From Flavobacterium sp. (lineage in GTDB: Bacteria; Bacteroidota; Bacteroidia; Flavobacteriales; Flavobacteriaceae), in contig JAQSDU010000020.1 in assembly GCA_029946065.1 (NCBI GenBank), positions 354,368 to 418,367 of the forward strand: DNA of 64,000 nt. The letters are read 5' to 3'. Positions 34,761 to 43,915 of this stretch are shown one piece after another. The stretch's first letter is position 1; each line of letters starts with the position of its first letter. Both the position numbers and the translations under genes were made by a program. The notes below the pieces were generated by a model. That model worked only from the letters and a program-made list of their open reading frames with translations. It was not told the DNA's origin and did not search any database.

Positions 34761-36671
34761 ATGAAATCGCTTTTCTATTGTTGCTTGTTTATAAGTGTAG
34801 CACAATCTATTGTCGCTCAAAAGGCAGATTACTCAGTATTGGGCATTGCGCCGGAACTAAAGGAAAATGCCAATGCAGTAATACGGATGAACCAACGCAA
34901 TGTCGAGATTACTTCACAACGAAGTATGACGATTACATCTAGAAGGATTGTTACGATATTAAATGAAATAGGGCTTAGTCAGCTTGATTTATCGATAAAT
35001 TATAATAAAAGCACCAAAATTTCAAAGATAGAGACGTGGATTTATGATGCTTCTGGTAAAGAAATAAAGTCAGTTAAAAGACGGGATTTCAAGGACTCCA
35101 GTGTTACCGATGGAGGCACTATTTTTGACGATTCCCGTGTTTTGTATTTTGATTATGTACCAATCAATTATCCGTTTACTGCAGTTTTTGAAAGTGAGGT
35201 GACTACATCTAATACTGCTTTTATAAGTTCTTGGTTTCCTCTTGAAGGATATTATATTAGTACAGAAAACGCTCTTTTAAACGTCACATTTCCTTCGGAT
35301 CTTGGATTTAAATATAAAGAAGTAAATTTTTCACCCGGATCCAGCATTAGTAAAACTGAGACAGGAAATACCCTTTCATTTAGTGCAAAAAATCTTCATG
35401 CAAAAAAATATGAAGATTATAGTCCGTCTTTTTCAGATATAGCGCCAAAGGTTATGATGGGGCTTAATTTTTTTAATCTTGAAGGTGTAGATGGAAACGC
35501 TTCGTCATGGAAAGACATGGGGCAATGGTTTTCAGAAAAGATACTTGCTGGGACTGATGAACTTCCGGAAACCACCAAAACAAAAATAAAAGCACTTGTA
35601 GGGGCAGAAACTGATCCCTTAAAGAAAGCCAAAATCATATACAACTATGTTCAGCAAGGCACACGATATGTGAGTATTCAGGAAGGCATTGGTGGTTGGA
35701 AACCAATGCTTGCCAAAGATGTAGATCGCTTAGGCTATGGCGATTGTAAAGCCCTGAGTAATTACACGAAAGCGTTGCTTAGTGTTGTTGGTGTACCGGC
35801 ATATTATACGAGATTATATGGAGATTCATCAAGAATGAGTATTGTACCGGATTTTGTTTCGATGCAAAGTAATCATGTTATGCTGGCGATTCCCAATGGC
35901 GATGATTATGTATGGTTGGAATGCACAAGTCAAACAGATCCGTTTGGTTATCAGGGTACATTTACGGATGATAGGAATGTATTGATAATGAAACCTGATG
36001 GAGGTCAGATCGTACGAACAAGAATATACCGTGAAAAAGATAATAGCCAGATTTCTAACGGGAAATATTCCATTACTGCCGAAGGCGAACTGATTGGCAA
36101 TATAGCTATTCAGTCGAAAGGTGCTGATTATGAAAAAGTATATAGGAATGAAAAACTATCAGAATTAGATAAGGATTCTTATTACAAGGAATATTTCAGT
36201 AATATTGGTAATTTGAAACTTCAAAAAATTAATTTTAAAAATGACCGTGATAACGTAGCTTTCAATCAAGAAATCCAACTTGCAGCATCAGGATATGCCA
36301 GCAATACTGGTGGAAAATTAATGTTCGTACTCAATGCTTTCAACGTAAATAACAACTCACCCAAACGATATAGAAACCGGGAAAATCCTTTTGAAATTAA
36401 AAGAGGTTTTTATGACTATGACGAAATCATTATCGATCTTCCGTCTGAATATGATATCGAAGCAATGCCGGGTAATTTTGAAGTCAAAAGCAAATTCGGT
36501 GAATATAATACCCAGATTTTGAAGAATATAGATAATACCCTGACCTATAAGAGAACTTTACTGATTAAAAATGGCAATTACGACAGTAAAGAATATGATG
36601 ATTATAGATTGTTTAGAGAACAAATCGCTAAAAACGACAACGCCAAAATAGTACTAACCAAGAAAAGCTAA
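34761..36671 (+). CDS. DUF3857/transglutaminase-like protein, Cys present
   Basis: A 636-residue secreted protein, first of three tandem paralogs. The start at 34761 opens a signal peptide (MKSLFYCCLFISVAQSIVAQ). A DUF3857 domain fills about 50-230. A transglutaminase-like domain follows, with Cys329 in GYGDCKAL and His372 in QSNHVMLAI, so the catalytic Cys and His are kept. The C-terminal 200 residues resemble DUF3858. These proteins are common and uncharacterised in Bacteroidetes; periplasmic peptide or cell-envelope processing is only inferred. The next paralog starts three bases after the stop codon. Confidence 0.85.
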   Translation: MKSLFYCCLFISVAQSIVAQKADYSVLGIAPELKENANAVIRMNQRNVEITSQRSMTITSRRIVTILNEIGLSQLDLSINYNKSTKISKIETWIYDASGKEIKSVKRRDFKDSSVTDGGTIFDDSRVLYFDYVPINYPFTAVFESEVTTSNTAFISSWFPLEGYYISTENALLNVTFPSDLGFKYKEVNFSPGSSISKTETGNTLSFSAKNLHAKKYEDYSPSFSDIAPKVMMGLNFFNLEGVDGNASSWKDMGQWFSEKILAGTDELPETTKTKIKALVGAETDPLKKAKIIYNYVQQGTRYVSIQEGIGGWKPMLAKDVDRLGYGDCKALSNYTKALLSVVGVPAYYTRLYGDSSRMSIVPDFVSMQSNHVMLAIPNGDDYVWLECTSQTDPFGYQGTFTDDRNVLIMKPDGGQIVRTRIYREKDNSQISNGKYSITAEGELIGNIAIQSKGADYEKVYRNEKLSELDKDSYYKEYFSNIGNLKLQKINFKNDRDNVAFNQEIQLAASGYASNTGGKLMFVLNAFNVNNNSPKRYRNRENPFEIKRGFYDYDEIIIDLPSEYDIEAMPGNFEVKSKFGEYNTQILKNIDNTLTYKRTLLIKNGNYDSKEYDDYRLFREQIAKNDNAKIVLTKKS

Positions 36672-36674
36672 AAC

Positions 36675-38690
36675 ATGAAGACAAGAATAGCGACCGTTAT
36701 CACCTTATTGATGGTAACAATATTGACCGTAAATGCCCAAAAATTCGAACTCGGAAAAGTTACTATAGAAGAACTGCAGGAAAAAAACCATCCTAGAGAA
36801 GTATCGGCTCCTGCTGCTGTGTTGTTCGAAAGGGGAAGTACTTATTTTACCTTCAGTGAAAGCAGCGGTTCATTTCAAATAACTACAGAAATCGAGGTTA
36901 GGATAAAGATTTACACCAAAGAAGGCTATGAATGGTCTAATAAAACAATTCAGTATTATACAGGAGACAATCCCGGTGAGCGAGTTGATATTTCAAAGGC
37001 CTACACCTATAATCTTGTCAATGGAAAGATTGAAAAAACCAAACTGAAAAGCGATGGTGAGTTTACCGAAAAAATCAACAAATTCTGGTCAACTAAAAAA
37101 ATCACGATGCCGAACGTAAAAGAGGGTTCGGTTATAGAGTACAAATATACCATTGATTCCCCTTACACAAGCACTTTGCCGCAGTGGACATTTCAAAGTA
37201 GTATTCCCGTAAATTATTCCGAATATAAAACCGCTATCCCTGAATATTATTCTTATAACGCTGCCTTCAAAGGTTTTATAGCACCGGTAATGACAAAGGA
37301 ATCCAAAAGCCGTTCACTAAATATTACCAGTAAGGAACGCAATGGCGATTATGTTACAAAAACCACTTATACCACCGATAGGATTGATTATTCGGAAAGC
37401 AGCGTTACGTATGTTGAGAAAGATCTTCCAGCAATGAAAGATGAAGATTTCGTCAACAACATCAATAACTATACTTCAAGTGTTTCACATGAACTTTCGA
37501 TGGTGAAATGGCCCAACAGCCCAATAAAGACATTTTCTACCGATTGGGAAAGTGTGGCAAAGACCATTTATGACCGAGACGATTTTGGAGTTGAGCTCAA
37601 TAAAACCGGATATTTTGAAGATGATATTAAAGCACTTACTGCGGGACTGACAAACGATGCCGAAAAAACTGCTGCGATTTTTAACTATGTGAAATCAAAT
37701 ATAAAATGGGATGAATATTATGGATATTCCTGCAATGAAGGCGTAAGAAGGGCCTATAAGGACAGAATAGGCAACGTTGCCGAAATCAATCTCATGCTCA
37801 CCGCGATGTTGCGTTATGTTGACATCACCGCCAATCCTGTATTGGTCAGCACAAGGTCGAATGGAATTCCACTATTTCCTTCACGCAGCGCCTTCAATTA
37901 TGTTATAGCTGCGGTAGAACTACCCGGACATGTATTGTTGCTTGATGCTACCGAAAAATATGCGATGCCAGGAATACTGCCGGTCAGAGACTTGAATTGG
38001 TTTGGAAGGCTAATTAGAAAAGATGGTACTTCGGCCCAGATTGACCTGATTCCCAACAACGTTTCCAAAGAAGTGGTCAACCTAATGTTCTCTGTAAATT
38101 CTAACGGCGAAATCAACGGCAAAATGAGGACCCAGTTTTCCGACCAAAAGGCATTGGCCTACCGTCAAAGGAATGTCGGACTCAATAAGGATGCCTATCT
38201 TGAAAAACTCGAAAACGAAAATAATAAGATTGAAATTTCTGAGTATGCCCGCGAAAATGAACTCGATTTAGGCAAACCTGTAGTTGAGTCTTTTTCTTTT
38301 AAGGAAACAAAAGGCACAGATGTGATTGGAGACAAGATTTACTTCTCGCCATTATTGTTCCTAGCGGAAATTGAAAACCCATTCAAGCAAGAAAAAAGAG
38401 AATATCCGGTCGATTTTGCCTATCCGACTGAATATAAATACAATATCAATATTGAAATCCCTGATGGTTATGTATTAGAATCCATGCCGCAGCCATCGTC
38501 AATTTCAACAGAAAATAAAATGGGAGTTTTCAAGTTTTCCATCGCCAATACCGGTAACAAGATCCAAGTGATTGTGGTAAGCGATATGAATGAAGCCATT
38601 GTGCCAGCTGAAAATTATCAGATGCTCAAAGATTTCTACCAAAAAATGATCGAAAAACAAACCGAAAAAATCGTACTCAAAAAGGTATAG
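36675..38690 (+). CDS. DUF3857/transglutaminase-like protein, catalytic Cys lost (paralog 2)
   Basis: A 671-residue secreted protein with a signal peptide (MKTRIATVITLLMVTILTVN). It has the same DUF3857 plus transglutaminase-like architecture as the gene before it, but the active-site region reads DRIGNVAEINLMLTAML where the active type has GDCKAL, so the nucleophilic Cys is absent. It is closely related to paralog 3: KFELGKVTIEELQEK here against KFELGKVAVKELEEK there. It is probably a non-enzymatic scaffold or partner. It is tightly packed, with stop and start codons adjacent to those of its neighbours. Confidence 0.85.
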   Translation: MKTRIATVITLLMVTILTVNAQKFELGKVTIEELQEKNHPREVSAPAAVLFERGSTYFTFSESSGSFQITTEIEVRIKIYTKEGYEWSNKTIQYYTGDNPGERVDISKAYTYNLVNGKIEKTKLKSDGEFTEKINKFWSTKKITMPNVKEGSVIEYKYTIDSPYTSTLPQWTFQSSIPVNYSEYKTAIPEYYSYNAAFKGFIAPVMTKESKSRSLNITSKERNGDYVTKTTYTTDRIDYSESSVTYVEKDLPAMKDEDFVNNINNYTSSVSHELSMVKWPNSPIKTFSTDWESVAKTIYDRDDFGVELNKTGYFEDDIKALTAGLTNDAEKTAAIFNYVKSNIKWDEYYGYSCNEGVRRAYKDRIGNVAEINLMLTAMLRYVDITANPVLVSTRSNGIPLFPSRSAFNYVIAAVELPGHVLLLDATEKYAMPGILPVRDLNWFGRLIRKDGTSAQIDLIPNNVSKEVVNLMFSVNSNGEINGKMRTQFSDQKALAYRQRNVGLNKDAYLEKLENENNKIEISEYARENELDLGKPVVESFSFKETKGTDVIGDKIYFSPLLFLAEIENPFKQEKREYPVDFAYPTEYKYNINIEIPDGYVLESMPQPSSISTENKMGVFKFSIANTGNKIQVIVVSDMNEAIVPAENYQMLKDFYQKMIEKQTEKIVLKKV

Positions 38691-40673
38691 ATGAAAAAAA
38701 GCATGGTCTTAATTGCATTGCTTTGCATGGGCTTTGCCTATTCTCAAAAATTTGAATTGGGCAAAGTTGCGGTCAAAGAACTTGAGGAAAAGAGGCATCC
38801 TATAGACACTTCAGCCATAGCTGCCGTGCTGTACAATAAATTCAGGACTTATTTTGTTTATAAGAAAAAATCAGGGTTCTCGGCTGTTCATGAATTTGAG
38901 ATAAGGATAAAGATTTACAAAAAGGAGGGGCTTGAGTATGCGAATTACGAAGTACCCTATCGGATTGGTTATGAAGAGCTCAATGACGATATGCTGTCCT
39001 TTTCTGATGCTGCTACTTATAACCTTGTTGACGGAAAAATCGAGAAAACAAAACTCAACAACGAAGGTTCCTTCGTCGAGAAAGTCAATAAGAAATGGAG
39101 AATAAAAGCCATTACGCTGCCCAATGTCAAGGAAGGTGCTGTGATTGAATTCAAATACACCCTGAAATCAGAAAATATACTTACTTTTCCTACTTTTATT
39201 TTTCAAAAGAATATTCCTGTAAATTTCGCCGAATACAAAACTGATACGCCGGTATATTACATTTATAAGCCGGTTTTAAAAGGCCTTATATCCATACAAA
39301 CTACAAATGCTATTACTACGGGTTATCAAAATGTCGATAATTCAGTGACTATGCAAACGGACGCATTTAGTTATAGTCAGGTTTCCAGCATACACGCTGC
39401 AAAAGATATTCCAGCCTTGAAAGAGGAAAACTATACCGATAATATTGAAAATTACCGCTCCGCAATCGATTATGAACTGGAACGGATTAGAATGCCAGAT
39501 GTTCCCGACAAAGACCTTTCTGTAACTTGGGAAGGTGTTGCCAAAACTATTTACAGCGATGAAGATTTCGGGCCGCCAATCAAAACCCGTAATTATTTTG
39601 AAGAAGATTTGCGTCGAATTTTGCAGGGATTAGAATCACAGGAAGACAAGATGAAAGCCATATTTAATTTTGTAAAAAACAAAATGAATTGGAATGATGG
39701 CTACGGAATCTATGCTGATAAAGGTGTAAAAAAAGCCTACATAGACAGGACGGGTAATGTTGCCGAAATCAATTTTATTCTCATTGCCATGCTCAATTCT
39801 GCTGCCATAACAGCTAATCCGGTGCTGGTGAGTACAATTGAGAACGGCATTGCTGCTTTTCCGAATATTACTGCTTTTAACTATGTAATCGCTGCCGCAG
39901 AAATAAACGGAAAACGCTACTTGTTGGATGCTTCCAATAAATTTACAGAACCGAATATCTTGCCGATAAATACCTTGAACTGGAATGGCCGCTTGATTAA
40001 AAACGACGGCAATTCAGAATCAATTAGTATGGTGCCGGCATCACCATCAAAAATCAATATTATTGTTATTGCCACTATTGGCAAAGACGGGAAAATCACC
40101 GGAAAAGCAAGAATTCAGAAGAATGATTATGATGCGTTTGTTTTCAGGAAACATTATGCCGGGATGAATCGCGATAGCTATCTTGAGAAGCTCGAAAATG
40201 AGTACGACGGCATACAAATTAAAAATTATGTTTCCGAAAATGAAGACCAATTGGACAAACCGATGTTGGAAACATTTGAATTTAATTCGGATAGCCACAC
40301 GGAAACGATTGGTGATAATTTGTATATCAGCCCAATGCTGTTTTTTTCGATGGGGCATAATCCATTTACGCAGGAAGAAAGGAAATTGCCGATTTATTTT
40401 GGGTATCCGGCTCAAAAAAAAATGCAACTTAGTTTTGACATTCCTGACGGTTATGTAATAGCATCAATGCCAAAGCCACTTTCACTCTCGACGGGAGAAA
40501 ATGTAGGTAATTTTAAATACAATATTCAGGCATTGCAAAATAAAATTCAAATTACTGTTACCTTTGATATCAGCGAAATGTTGGTTTCGTCAGCGTTTTA
40601 TCCGATTTTGAAAGAATTTTACAAAAAAATGATTGACAAACAAGCTGAAAAAATTATTCTCAAAAAAATATAA
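38691..40673 (+). CDS. DUF3857/transglutaminase-like protein, catalytic Cys lost (paralog 3)
   Basis: A 660-residue secreted protein with a signal peptide (MKKSMVLIALLCMGFAYSQ). Its ATG directly follows the TAG of paralog 2 with no gap. The former active site reads DRTGNVAEINFILIAML, again without Cys. It is similar to paralog 2 over its whole length, showing a recent tandem duplication after the loss of the Cys. No new motif explains its function. The MazG-like gene starts three bases downstream, so the three paralogs are probably co-transcribed with it. Confidence 0.85.
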   Translation: MKKSMVLIALLCMGFAYSQKFELGKVAVKELEEKRHPIDTSAIAAVLYNKFRTYFVYKKKSGFSAVHEFEIRIKIYKKEGLEYANYEVPYRIGYEELNDDMLSFSDAATYNLVDGKIEKTKLNNEGSFVEKVNKKWRIKAITLPNVKEGAVIEFKYTLKSENILTFPTFIFQKNIPVNFAEYKTDTPVYYIYKPVLKGLISIQTTNAITTGYQNVDNSVTMQTDAFSYSQVSSIHAAKDIPALKEENYTDNIENYRSAIDYELERIRMPDVPDKDLSVTWEGVAKTIYSDEDFGPPIKTRNYFEEDLRRILQGLESQEDKMKAIFNFVKNKMNWNDGYGIYADKGVKKAYIDRTGNVAEINFILIAMLNSAAITANPVLVSTIENGIAAFPNITAFNYVIAAAEINGKRYLLDASNKFTEPNILPINTLNWNGRLIKNDGNSESISMVPASPSKINIIVIATIGKDGKITGKARIQKNDYDAFVFRKHYAGMNRDSYLEKLENEYDGIQIKNYVSENEDQLDKPMLETFEFNSDSHTETIGDNLYISPMLFFSMGHNPFTQEERKLPIYFGYPAQKKMQLSFDIPDGYVIASMPKPLSLSTGENVGNFKYNIQALQNKIQITVTFDISEMLVSSAFYPILKEFYKKMIDKQAEKIILKKI

Positions 40674-40675
40674 AA

Positions 40676-41002
40676 ATGAACCTAAAAAACGCACAACTCG
40701 ACGTTGATAATTGGATAAAAGAACACGGCGTTCGCTATTTTAACGAGCTCACCAATATGGCGCAACTCACCGAAGAAGTAGGCGAAGTAGCCCGAATTAT
40801 TGCCCGTCGTTATGGAGAACAATCGGAAAAAGAAAGTGATAAAAATAAAGATTTAGGCGAAGAACTTGCCGATGTCGTTTTTGTGGTTTTATGCCTCGCC
40901 AACCAAACTGGTACCGATTTGCAAGCCGCTTTTGATAAGAAAATGGAACTAAAAACCCAACGTGATCACGACCGCCATCACAATAATGATAAACTAAAAT
41001 AA
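40676..41002 (+). CDS. MazG-like nucleotide pyrophosphohydrolase
   Basis: A 108-residue all-alpha NTP-PPase of the MazG superfamily. The metal-binding residues are seen as LTEEVGEVARI and, about 25 residues later, LGEELADVVFVV (EExxE ... ExxD pattern). It probably hydrolyses non-canonical NTPs or dCTP/dUTP-type substrates. It is shorter than E. coli MazG, having only one domain. It lies in a tightly packed operon with the transglutaminase-like genes before it and a small membrane protein and aroA after it. Confidence 0.88.
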   Translation: MNLKNAQLDVDNWIKEHGVRYFNELTNMAQLTEEVGEVARIIARRYGEQSEKESDKNKDLGEELADVVFVVLCLANQTGTDLQAAFDKKMELKTQRDHDRHHNNDKLK

Positions 41003-41217
41003 TGAATCCTAACACAAAAAAAATCATCATCATTCTTGTTGTAAACATGCTAACCACGGTTCCACTTTTTTATTTTTTTGAAGAAGACAAAAATTGCATC
41101 ACAGATTTCGGAAGTCGTTGCTCTAATCATTTCCTAATCCGCTGTACCATCCAATTTGTTGTATTGAGCGCTGTCATGTTTTTTACGATGAAACCTAAAA
41201 AGGCAGAAAAACAATAG
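41002..41217 (+). CDS. Small two-helix membrane protein
   Basis: A 71-residue protein with two hydrophobic helices (about 8-26 and 46-63) around a polar loop with two cysteines (CITDFGSRCSNHF). The C-terminal end is Lys-rich (KPKKAEKQ), suggesting a cytoplasmic tail. Its ATG shares a base with the stop codon of the MazG-like gene, and aroA begins one base after its own stop codon, so it is coupled on both sides. No family was recognised. Confidence 0.7.
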   Translation: MNPNTKKIIIILVVNMLTTVPLFYFFEEDKNCITDFGSRCSNHFLIRCTIQFVVLSAVMFFTMKPKKAEKQ

Positions 41218-41218
41218 T

Positions 41219-42445
41219 ATGCAGGTTCATTTACAATTATCCCAAATCAATCCTAAATCGGTAATTGACATTTCAGGATCCAAATCGGAAACCAATCGCT
41301 TGTTGCTTTTACAAGCATTATTTCCGGAAATTACTTTGGATAATACTTCCAATTCCGACGATTCTGAGGTGATGATCAAAGCCTTAAAAAGTAAAGAGGC
41401 CGTAATTGACATCCATCATGCTGGCACCGCAATGCGTTTTTTGACCGCTTATTTCGCTTGCGCAAAAGGGACTCAAGTTACCTTAACCGGCTCTGCAAGA
41501 ATGAAAGAAAGACCCATAAAAATCCTTGTCGACGCTTTACGACAATTGGGTGCTCAAATCGAATATATCGAAAATGAAGGTTTCCCACCGATGAAAATCA
41601 CAGGAAAAAAACTCACGCAAAGCAAAGTCAGCCTTAAAGCAAATGTCAGCAGCCAATATATTTCGGCACTTTTGCTCATCGCACCAAAACTCGAAAAGGG
41701 TATCGAAATCTCGCTTGAAGGCGAAATCACATCCATTCCTTACATCAAAATGACTTTAGGATTATTGGAGGAAATCGGTGTCAAAGCAATTTTATCCGGG
41801 AATCAAATTACTGTCACACCAACACCCAACACCCAACACCCAATACCCCAAAAAATAACGGTCGAATCCGATTGGTCTTCCGCTTCCTATTTCTATTCCA
41901 TCGCTGCACTTTCTCCAATCGGAACGGAAATTAGCCTTTCGTCCTATAAAAATAACAGCCTTCAAGGCGACAGCGCTTTAGTAGCAATATACCGAGAATT
42001 CGGCGTCACAACAAATTTCAATAAAAACACAATCGTCCTCACAAAGCAAACCCAAAACCTAACACCCAAAACCCAAAACCTAAATAACACACCCGACATT
42101 GCACAAACCATAGCAGTCACTTGTTTCGGATTGGGAATAGCATGTCATCTCACAGGTTTACACACTTTAAAAATCAAAGAAACAGATCGCCTGGAAGCGC
42201 TAAAAACAGAACTTAGAAAACTCGGTGCCAACATTTCCGTAACCAACGACAGTTTGACATTAAAGCCTTCAGAAAATATAAATTCGAATGTAGCAATTGC
42301 CACTTACAACGATCATCGTATGGCAATGGCATTTGCACCTTTAGCCTTAAAAGTACCTATTGTAATCGAAAACGCCGAAGTTGTTTCAAAATCTTATCCC
42401 GATTTCTGGAATGACCTTGAAAATATCGGGTTTATCGTCAATTAA
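41219..42445 (+). CDS. aroA: EPSP synthase (AroA) with two repeat-encoded segments
   Basis: A 408-residue enzyme of the shikimate pathway joining shikimate-3-phosphate and PEP. Substrate-binding motifs are present: SGSKSETNRLLLLQA, HAGTAMRFLTAYF, MKERPI, SDWSSASYFYS, IKETDRLEALK and NDHRMAMAFAPLA. Two segments are unusual. VTPTPNTQHPIPQ (about 198-210) and TKQTQNLTPKTQNL (about 276-289) are encoded by 7-bp tandem arrays of the type found in intergenic DNA. Both fall in surface-loop positions between strands, and the frame is kept, so the enzyme is probably active. Supplies the aromatic pathway 10 kb upstream. Confidence 0.93.
   Translation: MQVHLQLSQINPKSVIDISGSKSETNRLLLLQALFPEITLDNTSNSDDSEVMIKALKSKEAVIDIHHAGTAMRFLTAYFACAKGTQVTLTGSARMKERPIKILVDALRQLGAQIEYIENEGFPPMKITGKKLTQSKVSLKANVSSQYISALLLIAPKLEKGIEISLEGEITSIPYIKMTLGLLEEIGVKAILSGNQITVTPTPNTQHPIPQKITVESDWSSASYFYSIAALSPIGTEISLSSYKNNSLQGDSALVAIYREFGVTTNFNKNTIVLTKQTQNLTPKTQNLNNTPDIAQTIAVTCFGLGIACHLTGLHTLKIKETDRLEALKTELRKLGANISVTNDSLTLKPSENINSNVAIATYNDHRMAMAFAPLALKVPIVIENAEVVSKSYPDFWNDLENIGFIVN
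41818..41851. repeat. 7-bp tandem array inside aroA, first copy
   Basis: ACCAAC followed by ACCCAAC twice, ACCCAAT and ACCCCAA. It is in frame and encodes a Thr/Pro/Asn/Gln segment. The units are the same type as those before metF. Confidence 0.88.
42050..42084. repeat. 7-bp tandem array inside aroA, second copy
   Basis: ACCCAAA, ACCTAAC, ACCCAAA, ACCCAAA and ACCTAAA, contiguous and in frame. 35 bases is not a multiple of three, so the neighbouring bases compensate. Confidence 0.88.
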
Positions 42446-42463
42446 CGGCTTATTTTTATAACA

Positions 42464-42487
42464 CTTTGTGCCTTTGCGTCTTTGTGG
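42464..42487. repeat. Three tandem 8-bp units
   Basis: CTTTGTGC, CTTTGCGT and CTTTGTGG, 19 bases after the aroA stop codon. A related array (CTTTGCAC, CTCTGTGC, CTTTGCGA) occurs 1.4 kb downstream before kynU. Confidence 0.75.
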
Positions 42488-42519
42488 TGTTGACTTCTCA
42501 AAAATAAAACCCAAAACAC

Positions 42520-42551
42520 TTGACAACGCCTATCTCACAATCGTATATTTG
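42520..42551 (+). promoter_or_regulatory. Promoter of queA
   Basis: TTG (42520-42522) and TATATTTG (42544-42551) are separated by 21 bases, the best match to the Bacteroidetes consensus in the window. Transcription should start near 42558, before the 7-bp array. Confidence 0.8.
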
Positions 42552-42576
42552 CACACGATTTATAGTTAAGATGAAA

Positions 42577-42611
42577 ACTCATAACTTATAATTCATAACT
42601 CATAACTTTTA
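42577..42611. repeat. Five tandem 7-bp units in the queA 5' UTR
   Basis: ACTCATA, ACTTATA, ATTCATA, ACTCATA and ACTTTTA run to three bases before the queA ATG. The whole array is transcribed if the promoter at 42520 is used. Confidence 0.85.
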
Positions 42612-42614
42612 TAG

Positions 42615-43664
42615 ATGAAATTATCCAATTTTCAGTTTAATTTACCAAAAGAACTTCTCGCAGAATACCCAGCCGAAAACAGAGACGAATCACGTCTGAT
42701 GGTCGTCAACAGAAAAACAAAAACTATAGAGCACAAAATGTTCAAAGACGTAATCGATTATTTCGATGAAGGCGACGTTTTAATCCTCAATAATACCAAA
42801 GTTTTCCCAGCGCGTTTATATGGAAATAAAGAAAAAACCGGCGCACGTATCGAAGTTTTCTTACTAAGAGAACTCAACGCCGAGCAAAGACTTTGGGATG
42901 TTCTTGTAGATCCGGCACGTAAAATCCGTATCGGAAATAAATTGTATTTCGGCGACGATGACTCGCTCGTAGCTGAGGTAATCGATAACACGACTTCCCG
43001 CGGTAGAACTTTGCGTTTTCTTTACGATGGTTCTTACGACGAATTCCGTAACAAATTGACAGAGCTTGGTGAAACGCCAATTCCAAAATACATCAACCGC
43101 GAAGTAACGCCAGAAGATGCAGAACGTTACCAAACAATTTACGCCAAAGAAGAAGGTGCTGTTGCAGCGCCAACTGCTGGTTTGCACTTCTCAAAACACC
43201 TTCTCAAAAGACTTGAAATCAAAGGCGTAAATTTTGCTGAAGTTACACTTCACGTAGGTTTAGGGACTTTTAATCCGGTTGAAGTAGAAGATTTATCGAA
43301 ACACAAAATGGATTCTGAGGAATTGAAAATCACTCAGGAAGCCTGTGATATCGTCAACAGTGCAAAAGTGAAAAAGAAAAAAGTTTGTGCAGTAGGGACA
43401 ACTTCAATGCGCGCCATCGAAAGTTCGGTTTCTTCAGCACATACGCTGAATCCGTATGACGGTTGGACGAACAAATTCATCTTTCCACCGCACGATTTTA
43501 GTATCGCAGATTGCATGATCACGAATTTCCACACGCCAAAATCAACATTATTGATGATGATTTCTGCTTTCTGTGGTCACGATTTAATGCGAAAAGCCTA
43601 CGACGAAGCCATTAAGGAAGAATACAAATTTTATTCCTACGGCGACGCAATGTTGATCCTTTAA
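42615..43664 (+). CDS. queA: tRNA preQ1(34) S-adenosylmethionine ribosyltransferase-isomerase
   Basis: A 349-residue enzyme that transfers the ribosyl part of SAM to preQ1 in tRNA, making epoxyqueuosine. Family motifs are clear: LLAEYPAENRDESRLMV, ILNNTKVFPARL, GAVAAPTAGLHFS, VGLGTFNPVEVEDL and ITNFHTPKSTLLMM. It is full length. It stands alone with its own promoter. queE, an earlier step of the same pathway, is 13 kb downstream, so the queuosine genes are not one operon here. Confidence 0.97.
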   Translation: MKLSNFQFNLPKELLAEYPAENRDESRLMVVNRKTKTIEHKMFKDVIDYFDEGDVLILNNTKVFPARLYGNKEKTGARIEVFLLRELNAEQRLWDVLVDPARKIRIGNKLYFGDDDSLVAEVIDNTTSRGRTLRFLYDGSYDEFRNKLTELGETPIPKYINREVTPEDAERYQTIYAKEEGAVAAPTAGLHFSKHLLKRLEIKGVNFAEVTLHVGLGTFNPVEVEDLSKHKMDSEELKITQEACDIVNSAKVKKKKVCAVGTTSMRAIESSVSSAHTLNPYDGWTNKFIFPPHDFSIADCMITNFHTPKSTLLMMISAFCGHDLMRKAYDEAIKEEYKFYSYGDAMLIL

Positions 43665-43697
43665 TAGTCGACAGATCAAAGTCGACAAATAAAAATA

Positions 43698-43724
43698 AAT
43701 CCTGCTTAACGGCGGGATTTTTTA
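43698..43724 (+). terminator. Intrinsic terminator of queA
   Basis: AATCCTGC and GCGGGATT pair, with one G-U pair, followed by a T-run, 33 bases after the queA stop codon. Confidence 0.8.
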
Positions 43725-43727
43725 TTG

Positions 43728-43835
43728 GGCGTGACCACAAGGGTCAGGCTTTCGGCTCAATCTTTTTGTCTGGAGCGTCTGTGTTTGCGAGCGCGAATTG
43801 TTTAGACAAAAAGGATACCGCCTTAATCCTTCACG
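43728..43835. repeat. Dispersed palindromic element, copy 3
   Basis: GGCGTGACCACAAGGGTCAG leads into CAATCTTTTTGTCT (43758-43771), then a 32-base spacer, then AGACAAAAAGGAT (43804-43816) and GCCTTAATCCTTCACGC. The CAATCTTTT/AAAAGGAT arms are shared with the copy near 26150. Confidence 0.6.
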
Positions 43836-43846
43836 CACCTGTAAAA

Positions 43847-43870
43847 CTTTGCACCTCTGTGCCTTTGCGA
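43847..43870. repeat. Three tandem 8-bp units before kynU
   Basis: CTTTGCAC, CTCTGTGC and CTTTGCGA, contiguous, ending 45 bases before kynU. Confidence 0.75.
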
Positions 43871-43915
43871 GAACCCAAATAATCCCTAAATTCGCAACAC
43901 AAACGACAAACTACA

